A DNA stretch of 64,000 nt, taken from an uncultured Lentisphaeria bacterium. GTDB taxonomy: Bacteria; Verrucomicrobiota; Lentisphaeria; Victivallales; Victivallaceae. A program made the position numbers and the translations under genes. The stretch is from contig CALABZ010000133.1 in assembly GCA_937888615.1 (NCBI GenBank), positions 1 to 64,000 of the forward strand, written 5' to 3'. The notes beneath the pieces are model-generated. The model did no database searches and was not told the origin of the DNA. It worked only from the letters and a program-made list of their open reading frames with translations. Below are positions 17,455 to 24,996 of the stretch, one piece after another; positions within the stretch are counted from its first letter, which is position 1; the number at the start of each line of letters is the position of its first letter.

Positions 17455-17940
17455 TCAGTCTTTGCCGGCCTCGATTTCCTGGACTTCACGGTGGAGTTTA
17501 TCCAGAATAAGCAGCAGTTGATTGAGTTCTTTTTCCGCCAATACAGCCGCCAGCCTCCGCGTCCGGTCCGCATAGAAACGATCGATCTTGACCATTTCCT
17601 CTTTCATTGGCTCTGAAATGTTGATGCAGATGGCACGGCGGTCAAGGTCGCTCCGGGTCCGTACCAGAATGCCTTTCTGGACCAGCAGGTCGACCATTTC
17701 GGAAGCGGCGGCGGCGCTGATCCGCAATTTTCGCGACAACGCTTTCAGGGTTATGCCATGTGATGTCTCTTCGGTCATATACAAAACGGCGCGGAACACT
17801 TTGCCCTGGCGGTAAGTCATATCGCCGAACATCTGCAGAAATCCCTGATCCGCTTTTTCCGCAAGGGTGTCCCGCAGGTAGTCCATCAGGAAAAAACCGC
17901 GCTGCCACAACAAATGATATTTTTTGCTCGTTCTCCACAT
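17455..17940 (-). CDS. MarR-family transcriptional regulator
   Basis: 161 residues. A winged helix spans about residues 45-125: ITLKALSRKLRISAAAASEMVDLL is the recognition region and RTRSDLDRRAICINIS the wing with the conserved D-x-R-R turn. GAGGTG lies 8 bases before the ATG. Family members are dimeric repressors that respond to small phenolic or oxidative signals; targets cannot be told. It ends 133 bases before queD, and an imperfect hairpin lies between, so it may be a separate unit. Confidence 0.88.
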   Translation of the reverse strand: MWRTSKKYHLLWQRGFFLMDYLRDTLAEKADQGFLQMFGDMTYRQGKVFRAVLYMTEETSHGITLKALSRKLRISAAAASEMVDLLVQKGILVRTRSDLDRRAICINISEPMKEEMVKIDRFYADRTRRLAAVLAEKELNQLLLILDKLHREVQEIEAGKD

Positions 17941-18110
17941 ATCTGGGCCACCTCATAAATTATTTCGGATTACCTGAATATACCATGGGGCGGGAGGTTT
18001 GCAACGAAAAATGTGAAAAATACGAAAAATATCCCCCTTTTTTCCGCCGGAATAACTAGACCGGCAACGGTTTCGGGTGTATTGTAAATCAATCAACCGC
18101 GGGAACATCT

Positions 18111-18803
18111 ATGCATTCATTTTATTGCCGGGAAATTCCGGAGGTCGGACACAATGTCCGCCTGGAGCATCACGACGAAAAACATCTGTTCAAAACCTTG
18201 CGCGGCAGGCCGGGCGACCCCGTCGAACTGCTCGACGGCCGCGGCGCCATGGCGCAGGCGCAAATTACTCCCTCCAGGGAACTTGCCGTTATCGAGCGTG
18301 TCACCACGCCGGACCCGTCCCTGAAGGTCCATCTTTTCGTGGCGCCGCCCCGCCGCAATCCGATGGAACAGATGTTGCGTCAGTGCGCCGAAGTCGGGGT
18401 TTGGTCGATTACGCCGGTGATTACCGAACGTTCCGTGGCGCTCCCTGCCCGCGAAAGTGCTCCGGAGCGTTGGGAAGTGATCCTGCAGGAAGGGTGCAAG
18501 CAGTCCCGAAACCCATTTCTGCCGCAGATTCGCGGCGCAATCGACTTTCGCGAGTTGTTGGAAACGGTTCGCGGCGGTGAGACAGCAGCCTTTTTCGGCG
18601 CGCCCGGCGCGGGTAAGGCTGCGATATCGGACGAGCTCACCGAGTTGATCTGGATTGTCGGCCCCGAAGGCGGATTGTCGCCGGATGAAGAAGGGCGTTT
18701 GAGCGAGGCCGGGGCCCGTCCCTGCCGGATCGGCCGTTGGATCATGCGGGTCGAAACGGCGGCGGTCTGCGGAGCGGCGTTGTTCCTCCAGTCCCGGCTC
18801 TAA
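18111..18803 (+). CDS. rsmE: 16S rRNA (uracil1498-N3)-methyltransferase
   Basis: 230 residues. Methylates U1498 of 16S rRNA (EC 2.1.1.193). An N-terminal PUA-like domain covers about residues 1-65. The SPOUT methyltransferase domain has QCAEVGV near 97, the SAM-binding GPEGGLSPDEE near 184-194 and the C-terminal MRVETAA that completes the knot. Slightly shorter than the E. coli enzyme (243). Upstream is a 170-base gap divergent from marR. Confidence 0.94.
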   Translation: MHSFYCREIPEVGHNVRLEHHDEKHLFKTLRGRPGDPVELLDGRGAMAQAQITPSRELAVIERVTTPDPSLKVHLFVAPPRRNPMEQMLRQCAEVGVWSITPVITERSVALPARESAPERWEVILQEGCKQSRNPFLPQIRGAIDFRELLETVRGGETAAFFGAPGAGKAAISDELTELIWIVGPEGGLSPDEEGRLSEAGARPCRIGRWIMRVETAAVCGAALFLQSRL

Positions 18804-18818
18804 TACCCTTCTTATTAA

Positions 18819-18937
18819 GTATAACGGTAAGTTATACAGCGTTTGACAAAATCCCGATTTTGTTGATATTTTTTATTGATTTCTTGCCCGGATTGCTGTA
18901 TCATATTAATGAAACACAAAGTAGTACGGTGTAATAC
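18819..18937 (+). promoter_or_regulatory. Promoter and two inverted repeats before the second GntR/LacI-type gene
   Basis: A -35 TTGACA (18843-18848) and -10 TATTTT (18867-18872), 18 bases apart, face the regulator. A perfect inverted repeat with arms GTATAAC / GTTATAC around GGTAA lies just upstream (18819-18837). A second, GTAGTAC ggt GTAATAC (18921-18937, one mismatch), lies just before the ATG. Placement on both sides of the promoter fits autoregulation by the encoded protein. TTATACAGC (18832-18840) recurs upstream of the other such regulator at 2195. Confidence 0.6.
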
Positions 18938-18940
18938 AAA

Positions 18941-20044
18941 ATGTTAAACAGCAAGACAACCAGCAGGAAAATACTCCGGGTGCCGGAACTGGCGAATCTG
19001 TTGCGCGAAATGATCGAAAAGGAACAGATTCCAAACGGTGCGCCGATCGATTCCACCCGGAAATTGGCTGATCGCTACGGCGTGTCGCCGGTCACCGCCA
19101 ACCGCGCCATCAACGAGCTGGTTGATCAGAAAGTGCTGTACCGGGTGCCGGGCAAGGGGACGTTCATTTACCGGAATCGTTCGTGGCGCAATACCGGGGC
19201 GCGCATCGGGTTTTACCCGTATCAGGGTTACAAACAGCATACCAAGGACTTTTACCTTGGGATCGGGTTTTTTTACCAGACCCTCGGGAATATGTTGAAA
19301 AAGAGCGGCTACAATGTCTCCATGATCTCGAATATCGAAAAAGACGACCTCGATATCCTGCAGCAGACCATCGAATCGACCGACGCCCTGATGCTGAACA
19401 AGGATTTCCTGAACAGCAGAAACATATCGCTGTTATGCTCTTATTCGCGCCCGCTGATTCTGGTGGACGGCTACACGGTCCTGGAGTTCCCGTTTCATCA
19501 GGTGATTCCGGACCCGTTCAACGGATATCGGAAGGCGGTCGACCACCTGGCTTCGCTTGGCGTGAAAAAAATTCTTATCGCCGGTGTGACCAATACCGAA
19601 ACCCACCGTGCCCGCCGCGCCTCCCTGCGTCATGTCATACAGGTGTTCCATCCTGAAATATCTTTCGAAGATTTTACCCAGGATCATATTTATGCCGATT
19701 TCGGGCAGGAGTGCGGCCGGATTCTCGGACGAAAATACTTGCATATGCCGGATCGGCCGGCGATTTTCTCGGTTTGCGATTATATTTCTTTCGGCGTGCT
19801 GGAAGTGCTGACGGAGGCCGGGCTGACGCCGGGCAGGGATTTCAAACTGGTCAGCTACGACAATCTGGAAGGAAACGGCATTTGCCCGTTCGGTGAACCG
19901 GTCCTGACGACCGTGCAGTATCCGTACCGGCAGATCGAGGAGGAGTTGATGAACCTTCTTGCGGAAGTTCTTGCTTCACCGGAGGATCGTATCAGAATCA
20001 TCAAGGTCCCCGCCGATGAACTTATCATAAGATCAACCACATAA
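18941..20044 (+). CDS. GntR-family regulator with LacI-type ligand-binding domain
   Basis: 367 residues. An N-terminal GntR winged helix carries [20 protein letters not shown] near residues 37-56 and the wing [10 protein letters not shown]. After it comes a ~280-residue periplasmic-binding-like sensor (for example [20 protein letters not shown], then the ending strand [17 protein letters not shown]). Same build as the gene at 1065-2162 but clearly diverged. It is followed by a prepilin-like gene 26 bases on and a secreted hydrolase, the same gene order as the first cassette. Likely a sugar-responsive repressor of this cassette. Confidence 0.88.
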   Translation: MLNSKTTSRKILRVPELANLLREMIEKEQIPNGAPIDSTRKLADRYGVSPVTANRAINELVDQKVLYRVPGKGTFIYRNRSWRNTGARIGFYPYQGYKQHTKDFYLGIGFFYQTLGNMLKKSGYNVSMISNIEKDDLDILQQTIESTDALMLNKDFLNSRNISLLCSYSRPLILVDGYTVLEFPFHQVIPDPFNGYRKAVDHLASLGVKKILIAGVTNTETHRARRASLRHVIQVFHPEISFEDFTQDHIYADFGQECGRILGRKYLHMPDRPAIFSVCDYISFGVLEVLTEAGLTPGRDFKLVSYDNLEGNGICPFGEPVLTTVQYPYRQIEEELMNLLAEVLASPEDRIRIIKVPADELIIRSTT

Positions 20045-20070
20045 GAACCATGAAATGGAGGAATAAAAAA

Positions 20071-20757
20071 ATGAAAAGAACAAACAATTTCACACTTATT
20101 GAACTGTTGGTAGTGATAGCTATTATCGCTATTCTGGCGGCGATGCTGCTGCCGGCCCTGAACAAAGCGCGCGACAAGGCAAAGGCGATCGGCTGCGTCA
20201 ACAACCTGAAACAGAACCTCGGAATACTGCAATTCTACCAGAACGACAACGACGGCTGGTGCCTGGGATATAACGATTCCGGCTATGCCCGGATTCTGAT
20301 TTCCAAGGGATATATCCCCGGAACGGCCTACACCAGCGACGCTTATTACGGCCTGGCCCCGCGCAGTTGGACTTGTACTGTGATTACGGAACGGGTGCCG
20401 AATGTCCTGAAAGGCGATCAAGTCGGCATATTCAGGACTTACGGCATGCCCGCCACCGCGCCGAACCCGGAACCGGGCGGTTCCACCTGGGGACTTTCTC
20501 CCGCCTTCAAGTCCTCGCTGGCCCGTTTTTCCAAACCGGCTTCGTTCATTTATCTGGCCGACGCGGGCAAATCCGACGTCCGCTATCCGAACTATTATTT
20601 TCACTGGACCAGTACGCCGAACGTCAACTGCCTTGCTTTGAACCATGAGGGGCAGGCCGGGACCGGATTTCTCGACGGTCATGTGGCACTCTGCAATATG
20701 AATGAACTCAGCGGTGTCTACAAATGCAGAAATTTTACCCGCAACCTTGTTCAATAA
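20071..20757 (+). CDS. Prepilin-type N-terminal domain protein with H-X9-DG motif
   Basis: 228 residues from the ATG at 20071, chosen because GGAGG lies 9 bases upstream. MKRTNN precedes [15 protein letters not shown], with Asn rather than Gly at the cleavage position and Glu at +5. The C-terminal H-X9-DG motif is [12 protein letters not shown]. After the shared helix the protein has little resemblance to its counterpart at 282-1043. It sits between a sugar-type regulator and a secreted glycoside hydrolase and is presumably co-expressed with them. Probably an envelope-anchored, exported protein; role unknown. Confidence 0.85.
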   Translation: MKRTNNFTLIELLVVIAIIAILAAMLLPALNKARDKAKAIGCVNNLKQNLGILQFYQNDNDGWCLGYNDSGYARILISKGYIPGTAYTSDAYYGLAPRSWTCTVITERVPNVLKGDQVGIFRTYGMPATAPNPEPGGSTWGLSPAFKSSLARFSKPASFIYLADAGKSDVRYPNYYFHWTSTPNVNCLALNHEGQAGTGFLDGHVALCNMNELSGVYKCRNFTRNLVQ

Positions 20758-20785
20758 TAACAGCATATAGAAAAGGATTCCAAAC

Positions 20786-22735
20786 ATGTTGAAATACTTG
20801 ATGCCCGTTCTTTTAATCTTCTCCGGAATCGTATCGGCCGATGACTTGAACGGTTTCACCCGGCTGGATGCCCGTTCGTTGGAGGTCAAACCGGTTTCGG
20901 TTGAAGACCCGGATTTTGAGAAAGACGGCGCGGGCTGGGGATTGCGCCCCTGCGCCGTCGTGGAAAAAGGAACCGGACGCAGCGCCACCAGAGCCCTGAA
21001 ATACCAGCGGACCAATCCCAAAGATTATGCCGTCATATCGACCGGGGTTAAATTGAAACCGGGAACGTTTTACCGTTTTGGCGCGTGGATCAAAACCGAA
21101 AACGTAACGATCTCCCCACAGGGCGGCGGCGCTTCCATCGCGCTCGAATTTTCCAGAATCGATGAGAACGGCAAGAAACAATACATCACCGGACGCTATC
21201 TGAAAGGCGTGGCCGGAACCAGTGACTGGAAATTCGTTTCCGATGTCGTCCGGGTGCCGAAAAATGCCGACAATGCCGGTATTTCCCTGTATATCTGGAA
21301 AGGAGCCACCGGCACCGCATGGTTCGACGACGTTGTCATTGAGGAACAGTCCGCCAATCTGTGGGCGCTGTATACGCTGGAGCCGTATAATACCGTTCGC
21401 AACGGCAAATGCACGGTGGCGGTCAGTCATGATGGGAAAGCCGTCGCCGACGGCAAATTCGAAGTCCGGATCGCGATCAAAGAGCCGGCGCTCGTCCTGC
21501 GGGCTCCGGTGCGCGGCAACCGCGCCGAATTCGTTCTGAAACAGCTTCCCGTAGGTGAATACAATACCGAGTTCATGATTCTCGACCCCGCTCGCAAAGA
21601 AGTCCTGTATTCAACCGTAATCCCCCTGGTCGTCAACCCCGCAAGTACGCCGACAGTGGCGATTGATTCCCTCGGCCGCACCCTTGTGAACGGCAAACCG
21701 TTCATGCCGGTGGGAGTGTTCACCGGCGGGCTCAACGCGGCCCTGATCGATACGCTTCGGGACGGCGGCTTCAATTGCGCGGTTCCTTACGGCAGCATGA
21801 ACCTGCGTATCGCCAAGGTCGATCCGTCTCCGGAACAAATCGTCAAAGTTCTGGACCTGGCCGCGGCCAAAGATTTCAAAGTGATTTTTTCCTGCAAGGA
21901 CATTGGTTCAAGCGCCCGTTACGGACTCTTGAACTGGCACGGCGCACAGGGACAGGATGAAATCATCCACAAAGTTACTTCCCTGCTGAAAGGACATCCG
22001 GCCTTGCTGGCCTGGTACATCAACGATGAACAGCCCACTTCCCAGATCGGGCGCGTCACCGCCATGCGCCGGCTTTTCAACCGTCTCGACCCGGATCATC
22101 CGACTTACGGCGTCTTGTATCAGTATGAAAGTCTGCCGATGTACGGCCCGACCTGCGACATCATCGGCGTCGATCCGTACCCGCTGGCGGAAAAAAGTAT
22201 CGAGCGGGCGGTTTACCCCATGACGCAAACGCACCTTGCCGGACTGCCGGTATGGGTGGTGCCGCAATTGTCGAACAGCGCTATTTTCCGCGCCGATAAA
22301 CCGCTGGCCGATCCGCGGAATCCGAGCGAAGAGGACATGCGTTCGCTGGTACTGCTGGAGGCCGCATACGGAGCAAAAGGGTTCATTTTCTACAAGTTCG
22401 AAGACCTCCGTTCCTCGAAACTGCCGAAAGACAATTTCAAGACGGAATGGCCGAAAGTGAAAAACGTCACCGCCGTGCTGAAAACACTGGAACCCTATAT
22501 CCTGTCCGCCCATCCGGGCGAACTGCTCCAGGAAGGGGCCGTGGTGGTCGCCCGGTTGCGCAATGACGGCGGCAAGGCCGCGGTCCTGATCTCTGCCATC
22601 GGTCCCGGCGCAGCCACGGCCAGGTTGAAACTGGACGGCAGTTACCGTTCTCTCTACGGACGCACGGTACAACAGGGCGGGGAATGGGTTTTCACCGGAG
22701 CAGGAATCAGTTCGGACATATTGATCGAACAATAA
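20786..22735 (+). CDS. Secreted CBM4/9-like plus TIM-barrel glycoside hydrolase
   Basis: 649 residues. A signal peptide (about 1-18, ending VSA) is followed by a jelly-roll domain near residues 38-187 (YRFGAWIKTENV, then TAWFDDVVIEE), typical of CBM4/9-type carbohydrate binding. A beta-sandwich segment runs to about 275. A barrel then starts at LGRTLVNGKPFMPVGVF, the opening seen in GH2/GH5-type catalytic domains. WYINDEQP near residues 410-417 offers the acid/base Glu, and VDPYPL follows on a later strand. Substrate cannot be assigned. Third gene of the second regulator/prepilin/hydrolase cassette. Confidence 0.72.
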   Translation: MLKYLMPVLLIFSGIVSADDLNGFTRLDARSLEVKPVSVEDPDFEKDGAGWGLRPCAVVEKGTGRSATRALKYQRTNPKDYAVISTGVKLKPGTFYRFGAWIKTENVTISPQGGGASIALEFSRIDENGKKQYITGRYLKGVAGTSDWKFVSDVVRVPKNADNAGISLYIWKGATGTAWFDDVVIEEQSANLWALYTLEPYNTVRNGKCTVAVSHDGKAVADGKFEVRIAIKEPALVLRAPVRGNRAEFVLKQLPVGEYNTEFMILDPARKEVLYSTVIPLVVNPASTPTVAIDSLGRTLVNGKPFMPVGVFTGGLNAALIDTLRDGGFNCAVPYGSMNLRIAKVDPSPEQIVKVLDLAAAKDFKVIFSCKDIGSSARYGLLNWHGAQGQDEIIHKVTSLLKGHPALLAWYINDEQPTSQIGRVTAMRRLFNRLDPDHPTYGVLYQYESLPMYGPTCDIIGVDPYPLAEKSIERAVYPMTQTHLAGLPVWVVPQLSNSAIFRADKPLADPRNPSEEDMRSLVLLEAAYGAKGFIFYKFEDLRSSKLPKDNFKTEWPKVKNVTAVLKTLEPYILSAHPGELLQEGAVVVARLRNDGGKAAVLISAIGPGAATARLKLDGSYRSLYGRTVQQGGEWVFTGAGISSDILIEQ

Positions 22736-22763
22736 ACATTGACCGGTCCGGTCCCGGACGACT

Positions 22764-24017
22764 TCAGGCGTTCTTCTGCAGGACCGCGGCGTAAGCGCCG
22801 TCGTGAAGTTCGTTCGGGATCAACTGTTTCTGACGCAATAACTGAAACGCGGGCATTTCGCCGATGAAACGGCGCACCAGTTCTCCGTTTTCTCGCGGTT
22901 CGATACTGCATGTGCTGTAGACGATGCGACCGCCGGTACGCACCAGCCGGGCGCAGGCGCGGAGAATATTCATTTGGAGTTCAGTCAGCTCACGGACTTT
23001 TTCGTCGCAGAAAGTCCAGAGCACATCCGGGCGGCGGTGAAATACCCCGGTATTACTGCAGGGAACATCCAGCAAAACCACATCGAACGCCCCGTCGTCA
23101 AAGGACGATTTCAGGACCGAATCGACCGTTACCGGTACATTGTCGTATCCGCGCAGAGACAGATTCTGCCTTGTCAACTTCTGTCGGGTCGCGGAACGGT
23201 CGGCGACGGCCAGACTGCCGGTTCCCCGGAGCGTTTCCAGGATCATCAGAGATTTTCCTCCCGGGGCGGCGCAAAGGTCCGCCACTCGTTCGCCCTGCTG
23301 GATCGACGCCAGCGTCGGCGCGAGTGCGGTGGCCGCGTCCTGAATATAGACCCGGCCGTTTTTCAGTGCGTCGCTTGCCAGTAAATTGATGGGATTGTCG
23401 GTGCGGTAGAAGTAGAATCCTTCCGAGGGGATCGGGATCGCCTCCAGCATTTCGGTTTCCACCTCATCCAATGGTTTGCGGCAGGCGCGAAAAGTAAAGA
23501 TGGCACGTTGGCGCAAGAGCCCGCAAAGCCCCACGAAAGATTCAGGGAAAGTCTTTCGCCAATGTTCATAGAGCGGCGTCGGTAATCCGCAGCGTTCCGC
23601 ATCGGACAGTTCGGCCTTGAAGGTATCGAAATCAAGGCGGGTGATGTTGCGGAGTACGGCATTGATGAACCCCGCCGCCTGCCGCTGGTATTTGCGTTTG
23701 GCAAAATCCACCGCCACGTTGACCGCGCTGGCCGCCGCAATTCCGTCCTGATAAAGAATCTGTGTACAGGCGGCGGAGAGAATTCTGCGGTACTCCGGCT
23801 TGCAGGGGGAGGAGATCATGCGATTGAGCAATTTTTCGACGATTGTGCGATGACGGAAATACTCAAAGATCAGGCTGGAGATCGAGCGGCGCAGATCGGG
23901 ATCGGATAAATGGAAATTCAGGTAGTCGTCGATATTGACCTGTTCATTTTCCCATTTTTCCAGCCCGTAAACGGCGTTTTCCAGTATTTTTTCCGCGATG
24001 TTTCCGTGATTATTCAT
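22764..24017 (-). CDS. rsmB: 16S rRNA (cytosine967-C5)-methyltransferase
   Basis: 417 residues. The N-terminal NusB-like helical domain (about 1-140) is followed by the Rossmann methyltransferase domain. SAM motif: VADLCAAPGGKS near residue 243. Catalytic motifs: LLDVPCSNTGVFHRRPD near 312 and VYSTCSIEPREN near 367, holding the two cysteines of the m5C mechanism (EC 2.1.1.176). Its start overlaps the end of hldD by 8 bases, so it is the last gene of the lptD-hldD-rsmB run. Confidence 0.95.
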   Translation of the reverse strand: MNNHGNIAEKILENAVYGLEKWENEQVNIDDYLNFHLSDPDLRRSISSLIFEYFRHRTIVEKLLNRMISSPCKPEYRRILSAACTQILYQDGIAAASAVNVAVDFAKRKYQRQAAGFINAVLRNITRLDFDTFKAELSDAERCGLPTPLYEHWRKTFPESFVGLCGLLRQRAIFTFRACRKPLDEVETEMLEAIPIPSEGFYFYRTDNPINLLASDALKNGRVYIQDAATALAPTLASIQQGERVADLCAAPGGKSLMILETLRGTGSLAVADRSATRQKLTRQNLSLRGYDNVPVTVDSVLKSSFDDGAFDVVLLDVPCSNTGVFHRRPDVLWTFCDEKVRELTELQMNILRACARLVRTGGRIVYSTCSIEPRENGELVRRFIGEMPAFQLLRQKQLIPNELHDGAYAAVLQKNA

Positions 24018-24990
24018 CGCCGAGGAACTTGTCGGAAACCCGGTAATTACGGATATAGTCGCTTACCGCTTCGTGGAGCGACATGGGTTCCTTGTTGTAG
24101 CCGAGGCTTCTCAGCTTGGTCATTTCCGCTTTGGTGTAATACTGGTAGCGGTCGCGGAGTGATTCGGGCATGTCGATGTATTCGATATCCGGCTGGAGGT
24201 CAAGGGCGTCGAATGCGGCGTTGGCCAGTGCGTTCCAGGTTTCGGCGCGGCCGCTGCCGATGTTGTAAATCCCCATCCCTTTGCTGTTGTTCAGCAGGTA
24301 GATCATCATATCCACGGCATCCTTTACGTAAAGGAAGTCGCGTTGCTGTTCGCCGTCTTTGTATTCGGGACGGTAGGATTTGAAAAGACGCATTTTCTTT
24401 TCGGTGGAGATCTGTTCGTAGGCGCGGCAGACGACACTGCGCATTTCGCCCTTGTGCAATTCGTTGGTGCCGTAAATATTGGAGAATTTCAGTCCGGTGA
24501 CCCGGCTTAGGCGTCCATACTTTTTCAGCCACAGGTCGAACATGTGTTTGGAGTAGCCGTACATGTTCAGCGGGCGGAGGTTTTCAAGGGCGTTTTCGTC
24601 GTCCTCATACCCCTGGCTGCCGTCGCCGTAGGTTGCACAGCTCGAGGCGTACATGAAGCGGGTATGGTGTTCGATGGCGAAGTTGCAGAGTTTTTTGCTG
24701 TATTCAAAATTGTTGGAAACCAGATAGGTCGCGTCACGCTCGGTGGTGGACGAACAGGCCCCGAGGTGGATGATCGCCTCGATCCGGCCGCAATTCAGAG
24801 AATGGTTCAGGAGACGCTCCAGAAACACATCCTTCTCCAGATAATCGGAGAATTTCAGTGCACGGAGATTTTTCCATTTGTCGCTGCATCCGAGATGGTC
24901 CACCACCATGATGTCGGTGATGCCCTCGCGGTTCAGCCGCCAGACAAAGGCGCTGCCGATCAGACCGGCCCCGCCGGTAACGATATACAT
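24010..24990 (-). CDS. hldD: ADP-L-glycero-D-manno-heptose-6-epimerase
   Basis: 326 residues. An extended short-chain dehydrogenase with an N-terminal GGAGLIGSAF nucleotide motif, the HldD-typical HLGACSSTTE near 73-82 and catalytic YGYSK near 145. It makes the heptose donor for the LPS inner core (EC 5.1.3.20). The gene ends inside the start of rsmB and begins 6 bases after lptD, tying LPS sugar supply to LPS transport in one transcript. Confidence 0.92.
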   Translation of the reverse strand: MYIVTGGAGLIGSAFVWRLNREGITDIMVVDHLGCSDKWKNLRALKFSDYLEKDVFLERLLNHSLNCGRIEAIIHLGACSSTTERDATYLVSNNFEYSKKLCNFAIEHHTRFMYASSCATYGDGSQGYEDDENALENLRPLNMYGYSKHMFDLWLKKYGRLSRVTGLKFSNIYGTNELHKGEMRSVVCRAYEQISTEKKMRLFKSYRPEYKDGEQQRDFLYVKDAVDMMIYLLNNSKGMGIYNIGSGRAETWNALANAAFDALDLQPDIEYIDMPESLRDRYQYYTKAEMTKLRSLGYNKEPMSLHEAVSDYIRNYRVSDKFLGDE

Positions 24991-24996
24991 AAGAAA

